In this document: positions 43,301 through 51,195 of the stretch, piece after piece
Position numbering within the stretch: position 1 is the stretch's first letter
How the letters are laid out: every line of letters begins with the position of its first letter
NCBI GenBank assembly: GCA_050313995.1
Contig: JBNPMM010000001.1
DNA from: JAUMWX01 sp023394215
Lineage (GTDB): Bacteria > Bacillota > Clostridia > Tissierellales > Peptoniphilaceae
DNA length: 64,000 nt
Reading direction: 5' to 3' (one strand)
The notes under the pieces: model-generated
What the model was told of the DNA's origin: nothing
Database searches by the model: none
Seen by the model: the letters and a program-made list of their open reading frames with translations, nothing else
Made by a program: the position numbers and the translations under genes

Positions 43301-46300
43301 ATATTTTCCTGTGAACACGAAATCACTCTCTACCTCTCCGGTAGAACTGCTTTCCCAAGGTAAAATGCTTTCCAACTCAACAATACGAGTCTTCACTCTC
43401 TCGATAGGATTTCCCTCTTCATCTACAACCTGAAGCTTAAGATTAGTTTGTTTTGCCGCTTTCATTTTAATGGACAGGTCTTGATGAGGTTCCTTGCTTA
43501 AATCCACCTGACTTGTGACCGTTTCATAACCATATGCACTAATCCTAATAGTATAGGGTTTATTCTCTAAATTAAGGGCTTGCTCTATCTTATAAGATCC
43601 GTCAATATCACTGGAGTAAGCATATTTGCCTGTTTCAAGCACCTCAATCTTTGCTACTAAAGGGATTCCGATACCCTCTTTTGGCGAATTTTTTGGAAAA
43701 TCAGGCGCCAACGAACCATTTGTAGGCCTTACAATTACAGGCTCGTTCTCTACAGACTCATTTTCATATTCCATACCCACCTTTACAGCTTTAATTTCAT
43801 CAGGTGTCATAACGGATCTAAAAGGAGAGATGGTGGTATTTTCTTCTGTAGACAAGCCTTCCTTACCGGGATCATCAGCTCCTTCATTTTTCCCTAAATT
43901 ATCTGTATATACTTCTCTCCAGGGTCCTACACAAATATTATCAATATACCACCCTAAACTGTAATCAAATACCACTCCGTTACCGGTAGTTGCATGGAAT
44001 CTTACCCATACATCTTCTCCCCTATATGCTTCCAAACTCTTTCTTAAAGTCTGCCACATATGTTGAGTTTTTCCGTTTTGAATTTCTTCTTTAGAGAAAA
44101 GTGTATACCACTGATTTTCATTATTTTTTCTAATTTCTACTACAAAGCTGTCTAAGTCCACAGAACTTACCGTACTGTAAGAATCTAAATAAAAATAAAA
44201 ATCTCCTTCTTTAGGTACACGAAACATCGGCATCATCAAATAACTGTCTTGATTCCTGCTATATGCTCCGTCTACCTTCGTTCCCCATACCTTGGTAGGA
44301 TTTTTTTCCATACCGCTCCAAATTTCTCTCTCGATAAAGGTTAACTCTTTATTCGGTTTTGTCGGTTTTCCTATTTCCCAGTCATTCACACTTCCTGATA
44401 ATGCAGCGGAAGTAAAACCTTGCTCTCCATCTTCAAAATCATACAGAAGAAGCCACTCATAAGACTTGTTAAAAACATTTATTTCCCTTGACCACTCACT
44501 CTGATTTCCGTATACATCCCTTGCTGCAACACGATAGCTGTATGTCTTACCTACTTCTACATCCTCATCTTTATAGGTCACAATAAAATGAGTAGGGTTT
44601 TTCCCGTCATTAATAAAGTCCGCCTTGTCATTATTGAGAGTCGCTATCTGCAAAAAGTCTCCATCATCTACTTTTCTTTCAAGTACATAATCTTTAATAT
44701 CAGTTTCTTCATTCATTTTAAACTTGATAAATAGACCCTGCTGGTTAATTTCAGATTTTAAATTTGTCACTTGCCCCGGTGCAATCTTGTCACCGGTATC
44801 TAAATGAAGATTATCAATATACCAACCGCAGCCCTCATCTGCATCATGACCTAAAAAATACATACGCAACAATAAAGGCGACCCTTCACCTGCATACTTA
44901 CTTAAATCATAAGTGTTATATTCCCATACTCTTTCCGCAATATCCGGTCTTTGCACAACATTATGCACCAAATCCCACTTCTTACCGTCTAAAGATGCCT
45001 CTAAACGTGCAATGGAAATACCGGTAAATCCTTTATATTCATGATAGGAAAGAGATAAATTACTCCCCTTTTCCAATTTAGTAACATCTACCGGCGGTAA
45101 GTACATTCTGCTTTCCACTCTTTTAGCAAATGTACCGGTTCCTCCGTTAATACCTATATAGTTGCCCTCTTTTCCATCCGGCATGGCAGGCTCGCCATTC
45201 GCCTTTCCTTTGGATATTTTCCAATTCCCTTCAAGGATAAAGCCGGACATGGGAGCATCAAAGTCAAAGTGCCATACAGGGCTTACTCCTCCCTTGATTT
45301 CTATTCTCTTGTCAATTAAGGTTTCCTGCCCCGAATAATCTAAAACCGAGGCTTTGAGTTCCAGTATTCCCGCACTGAAATTTTTTGCGTCTACAACCGC
45401 CTTATAGGTCCCGTCAGATACACTTCCTTTATCCAACTCCAATTGGATCTCTTTCCAATCCTCTTCTCCAACCATTCTGTAAAAAACAACAACTTCCCTA
45501 ATAGAAATATCATCCTTAATCTCCATGGAAAGGGTCAGATTACGACCGTTATAATGCTCATCATCATTCAAAAATTTTGCAACGGCAGGTCCCTGATCCG
45601 AACCGTCCCTTGTGATAAATCCGCTAATACTTCCCCTTCCTCTGTCATAAATTGATGCCACTGCATCATAAGCATCAATTAAACCGTAACCATAAGACAT
45701 ATTGGGAGTTGTTCCATGGATACTTTCCTTAATAGGCTCTGCTGTTTCCCTAATAATTCTTTCAATATCATCTACACTTAAATTAGGTTTTGCGGATTTC
45801 ATTAAGGCCATAACCCCTACAACGTGCGGCGTTGCCATACTCGTTCCGTTCCAACTTACATATTTTCCCTTTCCGTCAACCGAACGTACCTGTACTCCCG
45901 GCGCCACTACATCAGGCTTAATAATCTTTCCTGTAGCATCATGGGCTGATGGACCCTTTTTTGAAAAACTTCCTAAATTCTTATTAATATCTACAGCTCC
46001 CACGGAAAATACATTTAACAGATTTCCGGGGTTTGAAATACTGCCATATCCCGGTGCATCTTCACCCGCCATTTGATTTCCTGCAGCAAATACAGGGACT
46101 ATTCCTGCCTCACGCCAAGCCTGAGCCATTTCGCTAAACCATTTATCTGCATCATTGGTCCCGCCCCATGAATTGTTGATAATGTCCGGTTTCATCTCCA
46201 ACATCCATTCACCGGCTGCAAGAAGGTTACTCACTTCTCCTCCATTATTATCAATCGCCCTTGCGCTGATATATTTGGCTTTAGGGGCGACTCCGATTAC

Positions 46301-47056
46301 GTTAAGCTTATCTCCCTCCTTACCCACAATTGTACCTGCAACATGGGTACCATGGTCATTAATACTGCCTTGTTCCGGTTCGGTAAGCCCGTCAATAAAA
46401 TCCTTGTAATATCCGGGTTCAATCATCCCGGTGCTTTCATTGTAACCCTTAAAACCCTTTTTTATAGCAGGAAGATTATAATTAACGCCCGTGTCGATAA
46501 TACCAACCGTTACACCTTCTCCTTCAATTCCGAAATCTTTCCAAACTTTATCGGCATGAACCATGCTGACACCCCAGTCAATTCTGCTTTCATCCGGAAC
46601 AAAAATAACAGACCTGTATTTTTCCTCATCTTTGATTGGCTCAACCAATTTTACCTTTCCGTTTTCAGTTATATCAATAACATTTTTTAACCCTATAATC
46701 TCTCTTAATACAGTTTTATCCTTTGTACGGATATGCACACCGTTTACCACATAAAATGATTTATAAGATTCAACCTTTCCGTTTTCCTTATAGTTTTCCA
46801 AGAGTCTTATTAACTCTTCTTGGGAAAGTTTCGCTATATCTTTTCTTGACATACCTTCGGTGGATAAGCCGACAGGACTACATTTAACTAAGACATCATA
46901 CACTTCCGGCTTCTTGGAAATTATATTGTCAACCCTTTCATCCAGCTCATTTTTCATAGATTCCGCCTTTATATTTCTACTTGGAATGACAGGCAATAGC
47001 AATAAAACTACCAAAAGCCATGCGATTATCCGATTAAACTTCTTAAAATCACACAT
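40310..47056 (-). CDS. Giant cell-surface subtilisin-like protease with BspA-type leucine-rich repeats
   Basis: A 2248-aa secreted S8 protease. A signal peptide (about 1-32, IAWLLVVLLLLPVIPS) and a propeptide-like segment are followed by the catalytic domain. It has Asp188 (GIIDTGVNYN), His235 (NDHGTHVAGT), oxyanion Asn327 (AAGNQ) and Ser406 (NGTSMATPH), so it should be active. MAM/immune-inhibitor-like and FN3-like modules follow (for example GWYIDNLHLD near 750), then Cna-like domains, and two blocks of LRR_5 repeats (about 1500-1650 and 1880-2100, such as IPEGVETIGKDAF). A Pro/Lys/Glu-rich linker and a C-terminal helix with RKK end it; no LPXTG is seen. It starts 30 nt after the 646-aa gene. 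A role in host adhesion or proteolysis is likely. Confidence 0.9.
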   Translation of the reverse strand: MCDFKKFNRIIAWLLVVLLLLPVIPSRNIKAESMKNELDERVDNIISKKPEVYDVLVKCSPVGLSTEGMSRKDIAKLSQEELIRLLENYKENGKVESYKSFYVVNGVHIRTKDKTVLREIIGLKNVIDITENGKVKLVEPIKDEEKYRSVIFVPDESRIDWGVSMVHADKVWKDFGIEGEGVTVGIIDTGVNYNLPAIKKGFKGYNESTGMIEPGYYKDFIDGLTEPEQGSINDHGTHVAGTIVGKEGDKLNVIGVAPKAKYISARAIDNNGGEVSNLLAAGEWMLEMKPDIINNSWGGTNDADKWFSEMAQAWREAGIVPVFAAGNQMAGEDAPGYGSISNPGNLLNVFSVGAVDINKNLGSFSKKGPSAHDATGKIIKPDVVAPGVQVRSVDGKGKYVSWNGTSMATPHVVGVMALMKSAKPNLSVDDIERIIRETAEPIKESIHGTTPNMSYGYGLIDAYDAVASIYDRGRGSISGFITRDGSDQGPAVAKFLNDDEHYNGRNLTLSMEIKDDISIREVVVFYRMVGEEDWKEIQLELDKGSVSDGTYKAVVDAKNFSAGILELKASVLDYSGQETLIDKRIEIKGGVSPVWHFDFDAPMSGFILEGNWKISKGKANGEPAMPDGKEGNYIGINGGTGTFAKRVESRMYLPPVDVTKLEKGSNLSLSYHEYKGFTGISIARLEASLDGKKWDLVHNVVQRPDIAERVWEYNTYDLSKYAGEGSPLLLRMYFLGHDADEGCGWYIDNLHLDTGDKIAPGQVTNLKSEINQQGLFIKFKMNEETDIKDYVLERKVDDGDFLQIATLNNDKADFINDGKNPTHFIVTYKDEDVEVGKTYSYRVAARDVYGNQSEWSREINVFNKSYEWLLLYDFEDGEQGFTSAALSGSVNDWEIGKPTKPNKELTFIEREIWSGMEKNPTKVWGTKVDGAYSRNQDSYLMMPMFRVPKEGDFYFYLDSYSTVSSVDLDSFVVEIRKNNENQWYTLFSKEEIQNGKTQHMWQTLRKSLEAYRGEDVWVRFHATTGNGVVFDYSLGWYIDNICVGPWREVYTDNLGKNEGADDPGKEGLSTEENTTISPFRSVMTPDEIKAVKVGMEYENESVENEPVIVRPTNGSLAPDFPKNSPKEGIGIPLVAKIEVLETGKYAYSSDIDGSYKIEQALNLENKPYTIRISAYGYETVTSQVDLSKEPHQDLSIKMKAAKQTNLKLQVVDEEGNPIERVKTRIVELESILPWESSSTGEVESDFVFTGKYTLRLYKEGYVSKEIPIDLAEGVNTLGKIVLERNKASQNHQSDYGFVIEETEGSYQTIHFVGSMKGSAVAFQSPYRGGILKNASLFLVNNKYYGGKHIQVAVLGYDEEGRLRELAPFREIENVVLNGWNTVDFTEFNIQRDKPIFIATRYEKNLEESAGLYYDLKASEEAKAKSFVYDGAFTATNALPAHGGFAIKTEWMYMPDALENPQDPIQENGSNPDVGFIVPEQEGAFIFDEATGTIKGYTGTKTNLIIPKEINGIAVKHIGERAFDNTGKAIEVKLRKLVIPEGVETIGKDAFINNNLGEIKLPNTLKKIGESAFKGQWKSGIEDKSLKVNIPPQIKILEKSTFEDAGAPINVTGGEGLLEVKQYAFQGSKEVTLEAPVLEKIEDRAFGYSKSASFTYALIYTNINTKLKSKDGEYLINPALVTLNMVDARDHENILKIGLKYGPKNPKSIKRDMDPDIFYKIGDTVSVGPYDFTHEGQIYTSTDAPVNMTLKKDNPLTFYVYPRLPRFRMPILKEDKEVVGFAMPNAKIELEIGGRVYETTTNEDGYFVIKVEKGIFGEQIEVKVNKKSAGNVAIETWQGEKFIIRNRKLLRYMGSDENITLPVGADGEKAMTEVGELAFWGKSLKKVVLADKLRTIKSGAFMGTGLESFAWNLEDINRASLRTIEEYAFKDNAIKQVILPELTHAIGPRAFESNHIEVLELGKYTGHIGKEAFKNNKLRSLYLPGALEEIGEGAFRSNLLEKVDFETKRTVRDEMNGLSVLSDYVFAENKLKEITLPDYIKKVEESAFVGNGNEHVKVYTDVAGVVEGIWHDVVRSDGQILKRKDEKNNEEDPNNKPQEEKPNGNSPNSQKEQPGGASSQAQGEVSDNIEKRGRESLSTNLQEGGDVSLEYQSFVTNKSASASSILLNKKEDSLKNKNGLLEKTDSTQAEEEKTKDLGTVSGSDEDALQAQDKEKSSGLGKLSIFVAILIVGIGIVIFSLLPIGRKKFE

Positions 47057-47085
47057 ATTTTATCTCCAAATTTATAGTTATATGA

Positions 47086-49026
47086 TTAATACATAACACA
47101 TACCCTAATTATTTTTATCTCATACCCTTCCACTTCTAAGGTAATAGTAGTAACAGGGTACACTTGACCGTTTTTATTCTTCCTATATTCAATATTTCCG
47201 GCAACTTGATCTGTCGGAATCTTGATTCTAAGCCCCTCTGTCTGTCTATCTACACTCCATGCACCGGTTCCTGACTTTGGCACTGTAAATTCGCTGTAGG
47301 CTCCACTTTTAATCTTAATATTTAACTTGCTTAACAAGTCCTCCCTTGTCAATTCAGAATCCTTTACCATTAACTTAATAGTGCTTTGTCCGTTATATGG
47401 ATAAACGGCTATCTCTCCGTATTCTTCCGTTTTAACGGTTCCGTCATATTCATTTACAATTGCTTCTACATTCCAAGCCTTTGCTGTAACTGCTGCGGCT
47501 TCAAAATTAAGAGTAACGTTAAAGCTTCCATACCCCGGTGCAGCAAGAGTCAAAATTATATGTTCTTTATTTTCGGCTAATGTACGGATACTTTCATACG
47601 GCACAACTATATAATCATTTCCATCCAAACTTTGTACACTTGTACCTTTAATATCTTCTTCTCCAATCTTTACAGCTACAGATTCTCTATCTTGAATTTC
47701 CAATCCGATAACTTCTATCCTAATCTCTCCCTCTCTTCTTACATCTTCCAAGCTTGATTTAAGAGTGTACATACTCTTACTCTTGTTGTATGTAATCGTC
47801 TTCATAGGAAAAGTTTTACCACCCACTGTTATCGTCAAATCAAGGGTAGTTTCTGTTGAAAATTTCTTATTGTCTCTCTTAAATATTTTATGCGTATTAA
47901 TTTCTATTACACCCGTACTTTCATCATAAGTGTAATGCTCTCCTCTAACTAAAGTTTTATCAGAATATTCTAAATTTTGTTGAATGCTGATATCACCCTT
48001 ATTATCCAAATCCACAACTGTAATCCTTGGATTGTCATCGTAATAATAGCTTGTCTTATCAAGTTCCAACTTTGCCTCTTTCAAAGCTACAATATTAAGT
48101 CGAATTATCACACTCGGTTTTTCACCCGTTACACCTTCAGGCAAACTATAGGTCGCAACTGTTGTTGTTTCCCCCTCTCTCCATGTATTTACATATTCCT
48201 TCCACTCTACTGGCACAGTCTTTTCTGTTTGATTACTCAATTGTAAGGTAACCTCTTTTGGTAACATATCCCTTAAATCGCTTACACTTGTGCCTCTTTT
48301 TACTGTAATCACATCCCAAGGTTTATACCCTGTCACCTTCACTTCTTGCGGTTGTTCATTTTCTTCAGGCTTTTCAGTTTCAGAATTACCCGGTGTGTTT
48401 TCACCCTCTTCCGAAGGTGTATCCGGTTTCGGATCGCTCGGCGTGTTTTCACCCTCTCCCGCAGGTGTGTCCGGTTTCGGATCGCTCGGCGTATTTTCTA
48501 CCTCTCCCGAAGATGTACCGGGATTCGGAACACTCGGTGTATTTTCTACCTCTCTCGAGGATGTGCCAGGCTTCGGAACACTCGGTGTATTTTCTACCTC
48601 TCCCGAAGATGTGCCAGGCTTCGGAACACTCGGTGTATTTTCTACCTCTCCCGAAGATGTGCCGTATTTCGGATTACTTGGTCTATCAAATTCATTTAAA
48701 TAATTTGTATCCGTCTTAGGCAATACACTCGCATATGTCCCCTTAACTTGAACAGTAGCCTTAGCCCCTGCTTGTCCAGCTCTTTCCTTTATGCTATCCT
48801 TTTTCTTCACCTTTTTTGCGGCAACTTCTTTATTTTCATCCTTCACAGAAGTTTCCTTTGTAACAACATTACTGCTTGTTTTTTCTTCAACCTCTCCGGT
48901 GGCACTTTGAGTTTCTTTCTCAACTATTTTGCCAGAATCCTTTTGATTCCCAAACACTAAAGAAATACCAACTCCACCTATAAAGACGAGAGTTATTCCG
49001 ATTGCCAACAAACGTTTTCTTATCAT
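47086..49026 (-). CDS. Surface protein with Pro/Glu-rich tandem repeats
   Basis: A 646-aa exported protein. Residues about 6-26 (AIGITLVFIGGVGISLVFG) are a signal or anchor helix; a charged region and six 16-residue repeats of the type TSSGEVENTPSVPKPG follow (about 118-212). The C-terminal 400 residues are beta-rich. Segments such as IILTLAAPGYGSFNVTL resemble the hemoglobin-interacting (Hbp/DUF1533-like) surface domain, but I cannot confirm this. No LPXTG is present. The promoter carries a metal-regulator-like palindrome. It is followed after 30 nt by the giant protease gene, so both are probably in one operon. Confidence 0.7.
   Translation of the reverse strand: MIRKRLLAIGITLVFIGGVGISLVFGNQKDSGKIVEKETQSATGEVEEKTSSNVVTKETSVKDENKEVAAKKVKKKDSIKERAGQAGAKATVQVKGTYASVLPKTDTNYLNEFDRPSNPKYGTSSGEVENTPSVPKPGTSSGEVENTPSVPKPGTSSREVENTPSVPNPGTSSGEVENTPSDPKPDTPAGEGENTPSDPKPDTPSEEGENTPGNSETEKPEENEQPQEVKVTGYKPWDVITVKRGTSVSDLRDMLPKEVTLQLSNQTEKTVPVEWKEYVNTWREGETTTVATYSLPEGVTGEKPSVIIRLNIVALKEAKLELDKTSYYYDDNPRITVVDLDNKGDISIQQNLEYSDKTLVRGEHYTYDESTGVIEINTHKIFKRDNKKFSTETTLDLTITVGGKTFPMKTITYNKSKSMYTLKSSLEDVRREGEIRIEVIGLEIQDRESVAVKIGEEDIKGTSVQSLDGNDYIVVPYESIRTLAENKEHIILTLAAPGYGSFNVTLNFEAAAVTAKAWNVEAIVNEYDGTVKTEEYGEIAVYPYNGQSTIKLMVKDSELTREDLLSKLNIKIKSGAYSEFTVPKSGTGAWSVDRQTEGLRIKIPTDQVAGNIEYRKNKNGQVYPVTTITLEVEGYEIKIIRVCVMY
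48392..48679 (-). repeat. 48-bp in-frame minisatellite, six copies
   Basis: Anchor positions 48392, 48440, 48488, 48536, 48584 and 48632 are spaced exactly 48 bp. The last two units are almost identical and the first two more diverged. It encodes a 16-residue Pro/Glu/Thr-rich spacer in the surface protein. Copy number is likely to vary between strains. Confidence 0.92.
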
Positions 49027-49053
49027 AAAATAAAACCTCCTAAAATATATATG

Positions 49054-49104
49054 TGTTAGTTGCTACTAACTAACAATATTAGCATAGGCTTTATTTTTTT
49101 GCAA
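49054..49104 (-). promoter_or_regulatory. Promoter with DtxR/metal-box-like operator for surface protein and protease
   Basis: On the minus strand TTGCAA (49104-49099) and TAATAT (49081-49076) are spaced by 17 nt. A perfect palindrome with 8-bp arms TGTTAGTT (49054-49061) and AACTAACA (49068-49075) follows at once, over the start point. TTAG...CTAA half-sites resemble DtxR/IdeR-type iron or manganese boxes. The regulator is not in the window. Confidence 0.65.
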
Positions 49105-49231
49105 TAATATTATAACAACAAAAAATTTTACAATAATTTAAAGCAAAAAGTTGAGGCAGCTTCCGCTACCCCAACAAAAATTCTATAGTATTCATTAAAA
49201 ATTTATCTTTCGATCCGATACAAACTCCAAA

Positions 49232-50260
49232 CTATTCCCAAAGTGTATGTTGTGCATACACTTCAAATTGATTTGATTCATCATCGAAAAAAGTAACTTC
49301 TATGGTATATCTTTGCCATAGTATATACGGATAAGTCTGCATTCTTAAGGAAAAACGTCCATTTGCCTTATATTCTTTGTAGCTGATAGGTGAAAGTGAA
49401 AAAATCTCCATCATATTATCTTTTTCAAAGTAAGATAAAGATAATCCTGAAATATTTTTATCGCATATTTTAATATCATCAAACATCCTACTTTTTGATG
49501 ATACACCGAAATATGTGATAGCACAGTCCTTAAGTTTTGCCTTATCCTTATATATGGGTGTCAAGTTCACATAGCCATATCCTCTTCCATCTTTGATAAG
49601 CTCCGCTTTCTCCCCAAAATAAAAGTGGCTGTCTCTTTTATTTTCAATAATATCGTTTGGAGTTTTTCCTAAAAAACTAAAACCTTTTGAAAGCAACTCC
49701 TCCGCTCTTGTATGTCCAATAATAATCTTAAATTCCCCAACTTGAACAATAGGAGCTTTCACAGGCAGCCCCGTCATGCTAAGAGTCAGTATACAGGCAA
49801 ATGTCGACATTAGAAACATACTTATTACAGCATTTGCAGCAGCTGAAAAATTACAATTATACTTTGATTTTTTTATTACGGGAAATATAAAGCTCAAAAG
49901 TGATTTCCCAACACTTATGATAATCCTCATAATAATAACGATTAAAAATTCTGCGAATAGGAAAAATAGTATCCTATTATTTGTATAGTATTTATCGAAA
50001 AAAATAAAATACGCTATTATGCTGATTATTACTACACCTATTATATAAGAATTAACCTCATTTAATACGGATTTATCCGTAAAATCTTCATATACGTCTC
50101 TTCCTCTTCCCTTTAATGCATGCCCTAATTTATACATCCACTTAGGGAGATCAGTATTATTTTTCACTGCAATTACAAGACGAATATATAAAAAGATTGT
50201 AAAGGCCAAGGTAAGGATCATTGCGATAAAAAAAATCAAAGCTCCTATAAAAAATCCCAT
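49232..50260 (-). CDS. Hypothetical four-helix membrane protein with soluble C-terminal domain
   Basis: A 342-aa protein, not recognised. Four hydrophobic segments (about 4-28, 68-90, 96-116, 142-165) are followed by a soluble domain of about 170 residues, starting APIVQVGEFKIIIGHTRAEELL and ending in a beta-rich ITYFGVSSK...AQHTLWE region. By the positive-inside rule the domain is probably outside, though this is not certain. It lies in a run of minus-strand surface and lipoprotein genes. Function unknown. Confidence 0.6.
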   Translation of the reverse strand: MGFFIGALIFFIAMILTLAFTIFLYIRLVIAVKNNTDLPKWMYKLGHALKGRGRDVYEDFTDKSVLNEVNSYIIGVVIISIIAYFIFFDKYYTNNRILFFLFAEFLIVIIMRIIISVGKSLLSFIFPVIKKSKYNCNFSAAANAVISMFLMSTFACILTLSMTGLPVKAPIVQVGEFKIIIGHTRAEELLSKGFSFLGKTPNDIIENKRDSHFYFGEKAELIKDGRGYGYVNLTPIYKDKAKLKDCAITYFGVSSKSRMFDDIKICDKNISGLSLSYFEKDNMMEIFSLSPISYKEYKANGRFSLRMQTYPYILWQRYTIEVTFFDDESNQFEVYAQHTLWE

Positions 50261-50343
50261 CTTAATTTCTCCCGCTTCAAAAAATCAGACTACACTCATA
50301 TCCGGGAAACTGCCATTTCCATATTAACAATCCCCGTATCCGA

Positions 50344-51150
50344 TCAATTAAACCTTAAGTGGATAACCAGAGTTCTATTCAACTTATCTGCAAAATACAT
50401 ATATATCTTTGTAGTCAACTTTAACCCATGGCAATCCCTTAATGCTCTTTGAAAGAATCCATCCACTTCTAAAAGCTTGGTGCCTGTATTATTTGCAAAT
50501 TCCCTGGGATTATCTACACTAAAGTACATTTGTGCATTCATATTTCCCGTTTTTTTCACATATTTGTTGGCAAATTTTAACCCGTTGGAGTTTGTAGCAT
50601 CAAAGATCAATTCCCCTTTAGGAATTTTAGCCTTCATGCTCTTGATCATCTCTATAATTTTATATTCATCAAAATACTGATAAACTCCCGAAACGGAAAT
50701 CAATGTAGGCAAGGCCGTATCTATTTCTTTAATCCAATCAAGCTTAAACATATCACTTGAAATCAACTTTTCATTATCTGCATTTCCAAGTACTCTTTTT
50801 CTAATTTCTATAACATCAGGCAAATCCACCTGATAAAAATTGGCACTTTTATTACCTATACGGTAATAGGCAGTTTCTAAGCCCGCACCTAAAAATACTA
50901 TATTTACCTCACAATTTTCTTCGAGAAACTTTATTATCTTTTCATCTATTGTTTTTTGTCTACAAACACTCGCCATATAAAAATATTCACTGCTGTTTTT
51001 ATCTATACTGTCTGTAGGTATATGCGACTCCAACAATAAAGCCTTTTCATCATAGAAAAATGCCGGAAACTTTTTTGATGCATATATTCTTCCTACAAGC
51101 GGAATATATAGGGTGTCTTCCACGCCGTTGAGTATATTCCCCTCCCTCAT
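50344..51150 (-). CDS. Class I SAM-dependent methyltransferase, LCM/TcmP-like
   Basis: A 268-aa O-methyltransferase of the leucine carboxyl methyltransferase fold. NIVFLGAGLETAYYRI is motif I, FYQVDLPDVIEIRKRV motif II, and the LISVSGVYQYFDEYKI segment motif IV. The substrate is unknown; bacterial members act on polyketides and other small acids. AGGAGC precedes the start at 51150. It lies 45 nt after the transglutaminase-like lipoprotein gene and may be cotranscribed. Confidence 0.8.
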   Translation of the reverse strand: MREGNILNGVEDTLYIPLVGRIYASKKFPAFFYDEKALLLESHIPTDSIDKNSSEYFYMASVCRQKTIDEKIIKFLEENCEVNIVFLGAGLETAYYRIGNKSANFYQVDLPDVIEIRKRVLGNADNEKLISSDMFKLDWIKEIDTALPTLISVSGVYQYFDEYKIIEMIKSMKAKIPKGELIFDATNSNGLKFANKYVKKTGNMNAQMYFSVDNPREFANNTGTKLLEVDGFFQRALRDCHGLKLTTKIYMYFADKLNRTLVIHLRFN

Positions 51151-51195
51151 CCTTCTGCTCCTTTCTTTTCTGAATTATTTATAGACCAAAGTTTA

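Noticed and set aside
48392..48679. Possible CRISPR array from the regular 48-bp repeats
   Set aside because: The whole unit is repeated with no unique spacer, and it is in frame inside a coding gene.
48290..48719. Plus-strand open frames opposite the minisatellite
   Set aside because: They are open only because the repeat has no stops on that strand; no ribosome binding site or homology is seen.
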